64,000 nt of DNA from Campylobacter devanensis (GTDB lineage: Bacteria; Campylobacterota; Campylobacteria; Campylobacterales; Campylobacteraceae): positions 1,302,001-1,366,000 of the forward strand of contig NZ_CP018788.1 of assembly GCF_002139915.1 (NCBI RefSeq), read 5' to 3'. The notes beneath the pieces were generated by a model, which was not told where the DNA came from, did not search any database, and worked only from the letters and a program-made list of their open reading frames with translations. This document shows positions 17,517 to 25,758 of the stretch, one piece after another. Position 1 is the stretch's first letter, and every line of letters begins with the position of its first letter. The translations under genes were made by a program, and so were the position numbers.

Positions 17517-17962
17517 ATATAGGCAAAGTAATAGCTCTATCTTTGGGCGGTTTGATTGTTGTTTTAATGCTTTTTATGTTGTTTAGCTCTGATAGCTCAA
17601 CTCAAGCAACACAAGAACCAGTAAAAAATGAACCAAAGCCAGTTACGCAAACTACTAGCAATTCAAGTGAGTTTCAAACAAGCGATGAGTTAAATAAAAT
17701 TAAAGAGTTAAAACAAAGCGTATCTCTAAGCAGCGATGGAGTAAGCAAGATATATTTACAAAGTTGCGCACCATGCCATGCTAAAGATGGCTCTGGAATC
17801 TTAGCTCCATCAATTATTGGAAAAAGCAAAGAAGCTATTCTAGCTAGATTAAATGAGTATAAAGCTGGTAAAATACCAAATAGTTTAATGGAAGGACTTT
17901 TAGATAATGTCAGCGATGAGAATTTAACAATTCTAGCTGAAGAGATATCTAAATTTAAATAA
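17513..17962 (+). CDS. nosC2: NosC2, membrane-anchored monohaem cytochrome c
   Basis: 149-residue cytochrome with an uncleaved-looking hydrophobic anchor (residues 5-24, followed by FSSDSS), a Gln/Pro/Thr-rich linker, and one haem motif CAPCH at 85-89. The likely distal ligand is the Met in NSLMEGLLD. Pairs with NosC1 in Campylobacterota nos clusters as electron carrier to NosZ. Overlaps nosC1 by ATGA; nosH starts 6 bases after its stop. Confidence 0.88.
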   Translation: MNIGKVIALSLGGLIVVLMLFMLFSSDSSTQATQEPVKNEPKPVTQTTSNSSEFQTSDELNKIKELKQSVSLSSDGVSKIYLQSCAPCHAKDGSGILAPSIIGKSKEAILARLNEYKAGKIPNSLMEGLLDNVSDENLTILAEEISKFK

Positions 17963-17967
17963 ATATC

Positions 17968-18864
17968 ATGAATAAATATCAAGGTCGCCAAACAGTAGCA
18001 AATGCTAGTTTTTTCTCTACTTTTATAACCACAACAAAAGATGGCAAAAAGCGTCCTAGCATAAGGTTTTACCGATATTTTACGATGATTTTGATTCATC
18101 TTTTGTTTGTGCTTTCATTTGTAGCAGATATTCAAGTCATTGAAGGTGATATTACTGGGTCTAGAATGCTAGGCTTTCACTTAGCTGATCCATTTATAAC
18201 CACACAAATTATCCTTAGTAGAGCAGAGTTACCTGTAAATCTACTCATTGGGGCTTTTACTATTTTGGCTTTTTATATGCTTTTTGCTGGGCGTGCCTTT
18301 TGTTCGTGGGTCTGTCCATATAATTTTTTTGGCGAATTTGCTGAGAGATTAAATGCTAAATTAGTTAGCAAAAAAATAATCAAAAAAAGAGAATTTGATA
18401 CAAAAATCAGATATATATTTTTGATAATTTTTTGGATTTTAAGCTTAGTGAGTGGATATTTAATATTTGAGATTTTTAATGTTGTAGGTATAGTATCAAG
18501 ATTCATCATATATGGATATAGTGCTGCAATTTGGTGGGCTGTTTTGGTATTTTTAGCTGAAGTATTCTTTAGTAGAAGATTTTGGTGTAGATATGTTTGT
18601 CCTATTGGAACATTATATTCATTATTATCTAAATTTAGAGCTATAAAAGTTAGCTGGAATAAAGAAAAATGCGATCACTGCGCTGTATGTATGGATGTTT
18701 GCATTGTCCCAAAAGTTCTAGAAATTACAAAGTCTAAAAATAAAGATGTTCCAGGAGAGAAATTTAGTATAATAAGCGGGGATTGTACTATGTGTGGTAG
18801 ATGTATCGATGTGTGCCATCAAGATGCTTTAAATTACGAAAATAGGCTTAAAAAGCTTTTATAA
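17968..18864 (+). CDS. nosH: NosH, NapH-like membrane iron-sulfur protein
   Basis: 298-residue inner-membrane protein with four or five hydrophobic segments (about 33-55, 80-100, 145-170, 180-200). Polyferredoxin-type cysteine signatures on the cytoplasmic side are FCSWVCPYNFFGEF and FWCRYVCPIGTLYS, and two [4Fe-4S] motifs follow at the C-terminus (CDHCAVCMDVC and CTMCGRCIDVCH). By analogy with NapH, which with NapG oxidises menaquinol, it is the probable quinol-side electron entry for N2O reduction in the absence of NosR. Confidence 0.92.
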   Translation: MNKYQGRQTVANASFFSTFITTTKDGKKRPSIRFYRYFTMILIHLLFVLSFVADIQVIEGDITGSRMLGFHLADPFITTQIILSRAELPVNLLIGAFTILAFYMLFAGRAFCSWVCPYNFFGEFAERLNAKLVSKKIIKKREFDTKIRYIFLIIFWILSLVSGYLIFEIFNVVGIVSRFIIYGYSAAIWWAVLVFLAEVFFSRRFWCRYVCPIGTLYSLLSKFRAIKVSWNKEKCDHCAVCMDVCIVPKVLEITKSKNKDVPGEKFSIISGDCTMCGRCIDVCHQDALNYENRLKKLL

Positions 18865-18873
18865 GGATTGATA

Positions 18874-19512
18874 TTGATAAAAATAGAAAACTTAACTAAA
18901 AAATTTGGCTCACAAATTATTTTAAATAACTTAAATTTAAATATTCAAGATGGTCAAAAAGTTCTAATAATGGGACAAAATGGAGCTGGAAAATCTACTT
19001 TAATGAAGGCAATATTAGGTGAGCTAATCTGCGATAGTGGCTCTATATTAATAGATAATATCAATCCAATCATAGATAGAAAAAATGCTTTAAGATATCT
19101 AAGTTTCGTTCCGCAAACTCCTCCGCCCCTTAAACTTAGTGTTGCTCAACTATGTGAATACTCTATAAGCTCAACCCAAACAGATTTAAATAATATAATT
19201 AACTATTTAAAAGAGCTAGATTTAAGCTATGAAAAAGAGCATAAAAAGCCATTTTATAAGCTCTCAGGCGGTATGAAGCAAAAGGTTTTAATCGCTCTAG
19301 CTCTTGCAAGAGATTCAAAGACTATACTCTTTGATGAACCTACTGCCAATCTCGATCCTCAAGCTAGAGAGAAGTTTATAAATATATTAAAATCTAAATT
19401 CCAATCTCACACCCTTATATTTATCTCTCACAGAGTAAGTGAGGTTCAAGGCATAGTAAATCGTGTTATTGAGATGGATTTAGGCAATATCATTAAAGAT
19501 AGCGAGGTATAA
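18874..19512 (+). CDS. nosF: NosF, ABC ATPase for copper-site maturation
   Basis: Cytoplasmic ATPase that works with NosY and NosD in CuZ assembly. Walker A GQNGAGKST, signature LSGGMKQKVLIALALARD and Walker B TILFDEPTANLD are intact. Two in-frame TTG codons exist, at 18868 and 18874; the AAGGA at 18863-18867 abuts the first and is ideally spaced for the second, so TTG 18874 (protein starting MIKIENLTKKFG) is chosen. NosY follows after 2 bases. Confidence 0.93.
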   Translation: MIKIENLTKKFGSQIILNNLNLNIQDGQKVLIMGQNGAGKSTLMKAILGELICDSGSILIDNINPIIDRKNALRYLSFVPQTPPPLKLSVAQLCEYSISSTQTDLNNIINYLKELDLSYEKEHKKPFYKLSGGMKQKVLIALALARDSKTILFDEPTANLDPQAREKFINILKSKFQSHTLIFISHRVSEVQGIVNRVIEMDLGNIIKDSEV

Positions 19513-19514
19513 TA

Positions 19515-20342
19515 GTGAAAAATTTAATCCTAATAGCAAAAATTGATATAAAAGAGACATTTGCTTCAAAATGGTTTTTCTTTTATTTAGTTACCTTTGC
19601 TGGGTTAATTGCGATATTTTTTGTAACAGGAGTTGTTGATAGCAGAGTTGCTGGATTTAGTGGACTTACTAGAATGCTTTTGCTATTTATTCAAATTTGT
19701 ATAATAATCTTGCCAATCTTTATTCTCATCACAACTGTGCGAAGTATAAACTCAGATAGAGAAACTGGGGCTTTAGAGTATCTTCTTAGTTTTCCAATAT
19801 CGCTTAAAGAGTACTATTTTGGCAAAGCTTTAGGGCGTGCATTTACAGTCTTTTTACCTATATTTATAGCTCTTATCTTATCGCTTATTATAGCTATTTT
19901 TAAAAATGTAGATATTCCTTGGGGAGTATTTTTTTATTACACCTTATTGCTTTTAGTGCTATCTTTTGCCTTTTTATCGTTTGGATTTTTAATCTCAAGC
20001 CTTATTAAAAGTAGCGAACTTGGGCTTGGATTTTCATTTTTATTTTGGCTATTTTTGTTAGCATTTTTAGATCTTGCATTAATAGGCCTAATGATGCAAA
20101 GCTCAATAAATGAAAATATCATCTACTCCATCTCGTTAGCAAACCCTATGCAAGTTTTTAGAATCGCAGCAATTAGTCTATTTGATCCGAATTTAGCTGT
20201 AATTGGTCCAGCAGCTTACTTTATTTTAGATGGATTTGGCAAGATTAATTTTTTAATATATTCAGCACTATATCCAACTTTACTTGGTATAATTTGCATG
20301 ATATTTGGATATATTTCGTTTTCTAAGAAGGATTTAGTATGA
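19515..20342 (+). CDS. nosY: NosY, ABC-2 type permease for copper-site maturation
   Basis: 275-residue integral membrane protein with six hydrophobic segments, the ABC-2 permease fold, partner of NosF. The loop SINSDRETGALEYLLSFPIS (about residues 76-95) is the conserved cytoplasmic coupling element of this family. Start is GTG with a GAGG upstream; the stop overlaps the ATG of nosL (ATGA). Confidence 0.92.
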   Translation: MKNLILIAKIDIKETFASKWFFFYLVTFAGLIAIFFVTGVVDSRVAGFSGLTRMLLLFIQICIIILPIFILITTVRSINSDRETGALEYLLSFPISLKEYYFGKALGRAFTVFLPIFIALILSLIIAIFKNVDIPWGVFFYYTLLLLVLSFAFLSFGFLISSLIKSSELGLGFSFLFWLFLLAFLDLALIGLMMQSSINENIIYSISLANPMQVFRIAAISLFDPNLAVIGPAAYFILDGFGKINFLIYSALYPTLLGIICMIFGYISFSKKDLV

Positions 20343-20794
20343 AAAAACTTATACTTTTAGCTCTTTTTACCGGAATAGTTTTTGGGGCAAATTTAAAAGA
20401 TAATGAGTTTTTTAAGGATACAAACTCTACTTGTCCTATTAAATTCATAGATGTTTTTAAATATCCTGATTGGATTGCAGTTTTAGAATATAAAAATGGT
20501 AAAAAAGTACTATTTAGCTCAGCCAAACAGATGTTTTACTACTTTTATACAAGCAAACCAAAAGAGGTTGTGCCGCTTAAAAAGATGTATGTTACAGATT
20601 ATAAAACAAAAGAGCTTATCGAAGCTACAGAGGCATTTTATGTTTTTGGCAGCAATGTAGTAAGTTTTAGTGGTGATGATTTAATACCATTTGCTAGCTA
20701 TGAAGATGCGAAAAAATTTGCCGATGATAACTCAGCTAGTAGGATTTTTGAATTTAGTAAAATTAATAAAAAATTGATTGATTATTTAGATTAG
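20339..20794 (+). CDS. nosL: NosL-family copper chaperone (variant metal site)
   Basis: 151-residue exported protein with signal peptide MKKLILLALFTGIVFGA. The NosL fold is recognisable from YPDWIAVLEYKNGKKVLF, KQMFYYF, MYVTDYKTKELIEATEAFYV and LIPFASYEDAKKF. Canonical NosL is a lipoprotein with a CPxCGM copper motif; here there is no lipobox, and the motif reads CPIKFID (C32), with the second Cys and the Met missing. Function in copper delivery to NosZ is inferred from family and position. Overlaps nosY by 4 bases. Confidence 0.82.
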   Translation: MKKLILLALFTGIVFGANLKDNEFFKDTNSTCPIKFIDVFKYPDWIAVLEYKNGKKVLFSSAKQMFYYFYTSKPKEVVPLKKMYVTDYKTKELIEATEAFYVFGSNVVSFSGDDLIPFASYEDAKKFADDNSASRIFEFSKINKKLIDYLD

Positions 20795-20802
20795 GATTGA
20801 TA

Positions 20803-21243
20803 ATGAAAAATATTTTATATGTTTTAAGTGCTATTATCATTGGTGCATTATTTGCTTTTATAATAAATTCTTATGATAAACAAACCCAAAAGATCTCTGC
20901 TGATTCAAACATAACTTGCGATTTAAATACTAAAAACTGCAATATATCCTATAAAGGAAAAGAGATTGGATTTTCTTTTTACCCAAGACCACTTGAAGCT
21001 ATGGTGCCGCTTACGCTTAAAGTAGAAGGGCTAAATGGTCAATATAAAAATCTCAATGCTAGAATTTATGGTTTAAATATGGATATGGGAACTATAAAAG
21101 CAAATTTAGAAAATAAAGGCAATCTATATATAGGTACAGTTGTGCTAAGCTCTTGCGTAGTAGAGGTGATGAATTATCGTTTAGAGCTTTATGATGGAGA
21201 TAAACAACTTGGAATTTATATAGATTTTAATCTTAAAAGCTAA
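20803..21243 (+). CDS. membrane-anchored periplasmic protein, last gene of the nos operon
   Basis: Unrecognised 146-residue protein. One N-terminal hydrophobic segment (about residues 3-20) is followed by a periplasmic beta-rich domain. Two cysteines lie close together in CDLNTKNC, and the C-terminal half has LNMDMGTIKANLENKG, then TVVLSSCVVEVMNYRLEL; the MDMG and the alternating strand pattern resemble YtkA/FixH-like domains, which occur in copper-handling loci. ATG 20803 is preferred over TTG 20797 because AGGA at 20793-20796 is correctly spaced only for the ATG. Being 8 bases after nosL, it is surely co-transcribed. Confidence 0.75.
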   Translation: MKNILYVLSAIIIGALFAFIINSYDKQTQKISADSNITCDLNTKNCNISYKGKEIGFSFYPRPLEAMVPLTLKVEGLNGQYKNLNARIYGLNMDMGTIKANLENKGNLYIGTVVLSSCVVEVMNYRLELYDGDKQLGIYIDFNLKS

Positions 21244-21253
21244 TTGTAAATAA

Positions 21254-21282
21254 AGCCAAATAGCTATAAAAGCTATTTGGCT
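21254..21282. terminator. bidirectional terminator between the nos operon and ttcA
   Basis: Perfect 12-bp inverted repeat AGCCAAATAGCT / AGCTATTTGGCT with a 5-base loop in the 40-base gap between the convergent genes. Confidence 0.8.
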
Positions 21283-21283
21283 A

Positions 21284-22027
21284 TTAATTAACCTTAAAAA
21301 ATGTATCTAAATGTATATTTTCAAAAGCAGCTTGCAAACTTACAAATAGTTTTGGATTTTGCTTTTCTAAAGTAGCTAAAAGCTCCTTAGTTTCAGCTCT
21401 TGCATGCGGCATTTTTACATCAAACCTCATAGCAGGACACGCCTCATCTCCAATCACTCTAAGCTCATTTCTAGTAGCATTATCACGCAATTGACGCTCA
21501 CGCACATTAATAAGCGGTCTAATCACTATCACGCCATTTTTAGCAGTATATTTTGGTGCTAGAGTTCTCATAGCTCCATTGTATGTAAAATTCATAAAAA
21601 AACTCTCTACAGCATCATCTAAATGATGTCCAATAGCAAGCTTATTAAACCCATTAGCTAGTGCATATGTATAGAGATATCCTCGTCTCATACGACTAAA
21701 AAAGCTGCAAAAACTTGAGTTTTTACGAATTTTATCTTTACTAATCTCAAATATAGAGCTATCAATTACGCTGTGTTTGATTCCATGAGCATTGCAATGC
21801 TGGGTTAAATATTCATAATTTTCACCCATTCCATAGCTTAGCGTTACTGCTTCAAATTCAAATTTATCAGGGGTTACATTTTGAAAATGCTTAAGAATAT
21901 GTGCTAAACTAAGACTATCTTTACCACCGCTTAAACCCAGTAAAATCTTATCGCCTTTTTCAAACATCTTATACTTAGCGTTAGTTTGGCCAACTTGTCT
22001 GATTAATTTTTTGCTTAGTTCTATCAT
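21284..22027 (-). CDS. ttcA: TtcA-family tRNA 2-thiolation protein (variant cysteines)
   Basis: PP-loop ATPase of 247 residues: SGGKDS at 33-38, GHHLDDAVE further on. Classical TtcA makes 2-thiocytidine at tRNA position 32 and binds an Fe-S cluster with two cysteines of a CxxC before SRxRRG plus a third later. Here the site reads FCSFFSRMRRG: C107 is kept, the second position is F110. The third Cys could be C197 in GDEACPAM. The fold and SRMRRGYLY strongly support the family, but the cluster chemistry may differ. Last gene of the long leftward block; its start overlaps the stop of mtnN by 4 bases. Confidence 0.82.
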   Translation of the reverse strand: MIELSKKLIRQVGQTNAKYKMFEKGDKILLGLSGGKDSLSLAHILKHFQNVTPDKFEFEAVTLSYGMGENYEYLTQHCNAHGIKHSVIDSSIFEISKDKIRKNSSFCSFFSRMRRGYLYTYALANGFNKLAIGHHLDDAVESFFMNFTYNGAMRTLAPKYTAKNGVIVIRPLINVRERQLRDNATRNELRVIGDEACPAMRFDVKMPHARAETKELLATLEKQNPKLFVSLQAAFENIHLDTFFKVN

Positions 22028-22710
22028 ATATTTTTTACCATTTCTAGAACAAATTTAGCCGATTTATCTGCTGCTTGAGTTAAAAATGTATCAAAATCAA
22101 CCTCTGCTTTACCACCAGCTTCATCGCTAATAGCTCTAAGCATACAAAATCCAACACCAAGAGCAGCACAAACTTGAGCAACGCTTGCCCCTTCCATCTC
22201 CACTGCATCAGCTTTAAAAGTAGATTTTAACCACTCTTTTTTTTCTTCATTGCAGATAAATTGATCGCCAGTAGCAACTACTCCACCAATTAAACCAATA
22301 CCTAAAGAATCAGCCACCTTTTTAGCTACGCTATTTAACTTCTCGTCGCTATTTTCAAAAATATTAATTCCAGGCACATAACCATGTGGATGTCCAAAAG
22401 CTGTAATATCTAAATCATGTTGAGCTGTAGTAGTGGCATATAGCATATCACCGATCTTTAAATTTTCATTTAAAGCACCAGCAACGCCAGTAAATATCAG
22501 CTTTTCGCAACCAAATTTTTCAACTAAAATTATTGCAGTTAAAGCTGCATTGACTTTTCCAATCTTTGAATAGGCTATTACTAATTCATGATTGCCACAC
22601 TGTGCTTTATAAAATGAATTTCTAGCATGATCAATCTTTTGATAATCACCAACTGCTTTTAGCAAAAACTCAATCTCTTCACTCATAGCCCCAAGGATAG
22701 CAATTCTCAT
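22024..22710 (-). CDS. mtnN: 5'-methylthioadenosine/S-adenosylhomocysteine nucleosidase
   Basis: Pfs-type nucleosidase, 228 residues, hydrolysing methylthioadenosine and S-adenosylhomocysteine, feeding the LuxS pathway. Diagnostic parts are MRIAILGAMSEEIEFLL at the N-terminus, FTGVAGALNENLKIGDML, VATGDQFI, and the purine/ribose-binding end VEMEGASVAQVC followed by RAISDEAGG with the catalytic Asp. In some Campylobacterota this enzyme also cleaves 6-amino-6-deoxyfutalosine for menaquinone synthesis; that is a possibility here. Overlaps fabD and ttcA by 4 bases each. Confidence 0.95.
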   Translation of the reverse strand: MRIAILGAMSEEIEFLLKAVGDYQKIDHARNSFYKAQCGNHELVIAYSKIGKVNAALTAIILVEKFGCEKLIFTGVAGALNENLKIGDMLYATTTAQHDLDITAFGHPHGYVPGINIFENSDEKLNSVAKKVADSLGIGLIGGVVATGDQFICNEEKKEWLKSTFKADAVEMEGASVAQVCAALGVGFCMLRAISDEAGGKAEVDFDTFLTQAADKSAKFVLEMVKNI

Positions 22711-23618
22711 CTTAACGCCTCTAAAGTTTCATTGAGTGAGCTTAAATTTGTGATACTATATGTTGGTTTATCGCAGATTTTTTTATTCATTCCTTTTAAT
22801 ACGCTTGCACCAAATTCAATAAAACAATCAACCTTATCAACATAATTTTTTACACTATTTTGATATAAAACTGGGCTAGTTAGTTGAAGTTTTAATAATT
22901 CTAAAGCCTCTTTTTTAGTAGTATAAGTCTTGGCTGTAACATTTGAAACTACTGGCGCAAACTCTTCACTTAGTAAATTTTTAAGCTCATTGGCAAGCTT
23001 TATACTAGCATTTTGAAGCAAAGGACAGTGACTTGCTACGCTCATATCAAGCAGCATTGCTCTTTTGGCTCCAGCAGATTTAAACTCATCTACAGTTGCT
23101 TGAAGATCACTTTTGATACCAGCTACTACTATTTGACCATCACAGTTATAATTTGCTGCCCAAATTTGCTTATTACTATTTTTACAGATCTCTTCAACTT
23201 TTTCATTGCTAAGACCTAAAATCACCATCATTCCAGCGCCAATTTCTGCACAATCTTGAGCCATAAATTTACCACGCAAATTTACAACCTTAATAGCATC
23301 TAAAGGTTTAATTGCTCCACTTACACTAAGAGCGCTAAACTCACCTAAAGAGTGTCCAAAGCTAAGCTCTGGTTTTAAATTTAATTGACTTTTAAACGCT
23401 TCAAAACACATTAAAGAGTTTAACACAATTGCTGGTTGAGTAAATTCAGACTCACCAAGCTTATCATTTGGCTCAAAAAGCAAGGATTTAAAATCAATTC
23501 CGCAATGCTGACTAGCACTATCTAATAGCTCCTTAGCACTGCTAAATTCATTATATATTTCCTGCCCCATACCAATACTTTGTGAGCCTTGACCAGGGAA
23601 AATAAAAGCTACTCTCAT
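22707..23618 (-). CDS. fabD: malonyl-CoA:acyl carrier protein transacylase
   Basis: 303-residue enzyme loading malonate onto ACP for fatty acid synthesis. N-terminal FIFPGQGSQSIGMG is the family hallmark; the nucleophile is S90 in FGHSLGEFSAL, and the catalytic His is in SVASHCPLL. It sits between slyD (9-base gap) and mtnN (4-base overlap), an order I remember from C. jejuni. Confidence 0.96.
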   Translation of the reverse strand: MRVAFIFPGQGSQSIGMGQEIYNEFSSAKELLDSASQHCGIDFKSLLFEPNDKLGESEFTQPAIVLNSLMCFEAFKSQLNLKPELSFGHSLGEFSALSVSGAIKPLDAIKVVNLRGKFMAQDCAEIGAGMMVILGLSNEKVEEICKNSNKQIWAANYNCDGQIVVAGIKSDLQATVDEFKSAGAKRAMLLDMSVASHCPLLQNASIKLANELKNLLSEEFAPVVSNVTAKTYTTKKEALELLKLQLTSPVLYQNSVKNYVDKVDCFIEFGASVLKGMNKKICDKPTYSITNLSSLNETLEALR

Positions 23619-23627
23619 ATCAAACTC

Positions 23628-24254
23628 TTAGTGGTGTTTACCGCAGCATCCGCCACCGTTTTCATCATGGTGTGCACCATTGCAACACTCATCTTCATCA
23701 TCATGATGATGACCATGACCACCGCAACCACCATGACCACCACAGCCGCCATGTCCATGATGATGTTCATGACTATGACCACCACAACCACATACATGTG
23801 GCATAGCTACAACGCCTGTTAGCTCCTCATCAGCATCAGCATCTCTATTTTCTGTAATCTGTACATTAAATTCCAAATCTTTACCAGCGTATGGGTGATT
23901 AAAATCTACAGTTACATCATTTTCACCGATAGCTTTTACAGTTACACGAACTGTGCTACCATCTTCTCCTTCGCCAAAAAGCTCCATTCCGATATTTAAA
24001 TCAATTCCTGCAAACTGCTCTTTAGGAAGTACTTGCAAAGCGTTTTCATCATATTCGCCTACGCCTTGGTTAGCTGGAATTTTAATTGTAGCTTTTTGAC
24101 CAACTTCTAAATTTAAAACACCACTCTCAAGTGCTTCTAAAACTTGATTTTTACCACTTACAAATGCAATCTCTTGACCGCCTATATTTGATTCTAAAAG
24201 TTCGCCACTATTAGCATCTTTTAGCTCATAAAACATTTTAATAACTTTTGACAT
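23628..24254 (-). CDS. slyD: SlyD-type FKBP peptidyl-prolyl isomerase with metal-binding tail
   Basis: 208-residue cytoplasmic foldase/metallochaperone. The FKBP domain (about 1-70 and 130-150) holds the IF chaperone insert; recognisable parts are KMFYELKDANSGELLESN and VDFNHPYAGKDLEF. Residues 152-208 form a Gly-rich tail with 16 His and 8 Cys by my count (CGCGGHSHEHHHGHGG and repeats of GHGGCG), suited for Ni/Zn binding and hydrogenase or urease nickel supply. The tail is repetitive DNA, which explains the spurious Met/Thr-rich open frames on both strands there. Confidence 0.95.
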   Translation of the reverse strand: MSKVIKMFYELKDANSGELLESNIGGQEIAFVSGKNQVLEALESGVLNLEVGQKATIKIPANQGVGEYDENALQVLPKEQFAGIDLNIGMELFGEGEDGSTVRVTVKAIGENDVTVDFNHPYAGKDLEFNVQITENRDADADEELTGVVAMPHVCGCGGHSHEHHHGHGGCGGHGGCGGHGHHHDDEDECCNGAHHDENGGGCCGKHH

Positions 24255-24269
24255 ATCTCTCTCCTAAAA

Positions 24270-25187
24270 TTATTTTCTATCAGGCGCAGCTTTTGCCTCT
24301 GCGCTATCTGGGTAGGCCTGTTTTAATGCTTTATAAAATTTATTAGCACTTTTTATATCGCCTATTTTATCAAAACTAATTGCTGTATGATACAATAGCT
24401 TTGGCATATAATTACCCTTTTGGCTAATTGCTACACTTTTTTCATAATATGGTACGGCAGTTTTATAGCTTTTGTTAAAATATTCAATCTCGCCAAGCAT
24501 AAAATTTGAGTAGGCTGGCTTATAGTTTTTACTAATTAAATGAGTGAAACACTCACTAGCTTTTTTATATTCATTAGCTTTATAGGCCTTATCAGCCATT
24601 ATTAAAATCTCAGAAGCTGGCATATCATCAAGTTTTAAATTTGATTTTGTCTCTTTATTTTGAGATGTTTGCTCTTTAACTTCTTTGTTTACAGCTTTTT
24701 TATCTCCGGATTTTGTTTGAGCTTTTGGCTGAGCAGTTGAAGTCTCTTGATGTTTGCTATCTATTAAAGCAGTTAGCTCACCAAGTGCTTTAGTAATATT
24801 TTTAACATCTTCATCATGTTTAGTTTTGTTTGCTTTGATCTGTGATTTTAAATTTGATATATCTTTGGAAGTAGTAGTTTTTTGCAAATTTAGGCTATTT
24901 TCTAGCTGAGTTACTCTGCTTTCAATTGCTAAAATTCGCTGATTTATACCATCTAAAAGGCTTTTAACACCTTCGATATTCTCCTGAGCTAGAGCCACAT
25001 CAGATTGCATTGAGCCTATATTTTGATCTAGTCTATCTACCTTTTTTTTATTATTTAATAAAACCTTTTCACTTTCTGTAAGACCATATGGATTTTCTTT
25101 ATTTATATTACCTGCATCGAATACTGAAACTTCAGCAAATATAGAAGTTGCAGCCAAAACGGCTGCAACATGGATAAATTTTTTCAT
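24270..25187 (-). CDS. cpoB: CpoB/YbgF-like periplasmic TPR protein of the Tol-Pal system
   Basis: 305-residue exported protein. Signal peptide MKKFIHVAAVLAATSIFA; a coiled coil from about 40 to 150 (LDQNIGSMQSDVALAQENIE and onward, heptad-like); a Lys/Gln/Thr linker; and TPR repeats from about 190 to the end (ILIMADKAYKANEYKKASEC, MLGEIEYFNKSYKTAVPYYE, and AISFDKIGDIKSANKFYKAL). This is the standard YbgF/CpoB layout, connecting Tol-Pal constriction with peptidoglycan synthesis. It follows pal by 13 bases. Confidence 0.92.
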   Translation of the reverse strand: MKKFIHVAAVLAATSIFAEVSVFDAGNINKENPYGLTESEKVLLNNKKKVDRLDQNIGSMQSDVALAQENIEGVKSLLDGINQRILAIESRVTQLENSLNLQKTTTSKDISNLKSQIKANKTKHDEDVKNITKALGELTALIDSKHQETSTAQPKAQTKSGDKKAVNKEVKEQTSQNKETKSNLKLDDMPASEILIMADKAYKANEYKKASECFTHLISKNYKPAYSNFMLGEIEYFNKSYKTAVPYYEKSVAISQKGNYMPKLLYHTAISFDKIGDIKSANKFYKALKQAYPDSAEAKAAPDRK

Positions 25188-25200
25188 TTATTAGATAAAA

Positions 25201-25683
25201 TTATGGAAGTAGTCTAAATTCATCACGACGATTTTGGGCATCGCAAGATTTTGTTTTTTCAGTACATACAGGTTTGCTCTCACCATTGCTGGTAATTTCG
25301 ATTCTATCTGCAGCGATACCTTGTGCTATTAAAGCATCTTTAGCAGCTTTTGCTCTTTTTACACCTAAAGCATAGTTATACTCATCACTACCCCACTCAT
25401 CACAGTTGCCTTCTACCATTACTTTGTAGTTGCCAGCTTGATTAAAAATAGAAGCGTTTTGATTAATTACGCTTTGCATATCTGGACGAATACTAAATTT
25501 ATCAAAATCAAAATATACATTTTGAACTTGAGCTTGTAATGAATTTAATCTCTCAGCAGCGCTGATAACGCCTTGATTAGCTTTATTTGCGTCTGCACTC
25601 ATATCTACCTCTGGAGATTTTGAGCTACAACCAGCCATAAATAGAGCCGCAGCAACAGTAGAAACTAGGACTAATTTTTTCAT
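25201..25683 (-). CDS. pal: peptidoglycan-associated lipoprotein Pal
   Basis: 160-residue outer-membrane lipoprotein (Omp18 of C. jejuni). Lipobox FMAGC with the lipidated C19; the OmpA-like peptidoglycan-binding domain starts at VYFDFDKFSIRPD and continues with VEGNCDEWGSDEYNYALGVK and a DRIEITSNGESKPV strand. The C-terminus NRRDEFRLLP carries the conserved NRR. Works with TolB and TolA to tether the outer membrane. AAGGA before the start. Confidence 0.96.
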   Translation of the reverse strand: MKKLVLVSTVAAALFMAGCSSKSPEVDMSADANKANQGVISAAERLNSLQAQVQNVYFDFDKFSIRPDMQSVINQNASIFNQAGNYKVMVEGNCDEWGSDEYNYALGVKRAKAAKDALIAQGIAADRIEITSNGESKPVCTEKTKSCDAQNRRDEFRLLP

Positions 25684-25758
25684 CTCATTCCTTTTTAAAA
25701 AAATTTTGGGCGAATTATAGCATAAATATTCAAATTTTAGATATAAATTTAATATTTA

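Noticed and set aside
23589-23822. Met/Thr-rich open frames on both strands over the slyD tail.
   Set aside because: They are frame shadows of the repetitive His/Gly/Cys codons of slyD and start inside fabD or slyD.
24541-24555. TGAGTGAAACACTCA, an inverted repeat with a GTGAAAC core, considered as a parS site for the nearby ParB.
   Set aside because: It lies within the cpoB coding sequence, and the centre does not match the TGTTTCACGTGAAACA palindrome; only a short piece agrees.
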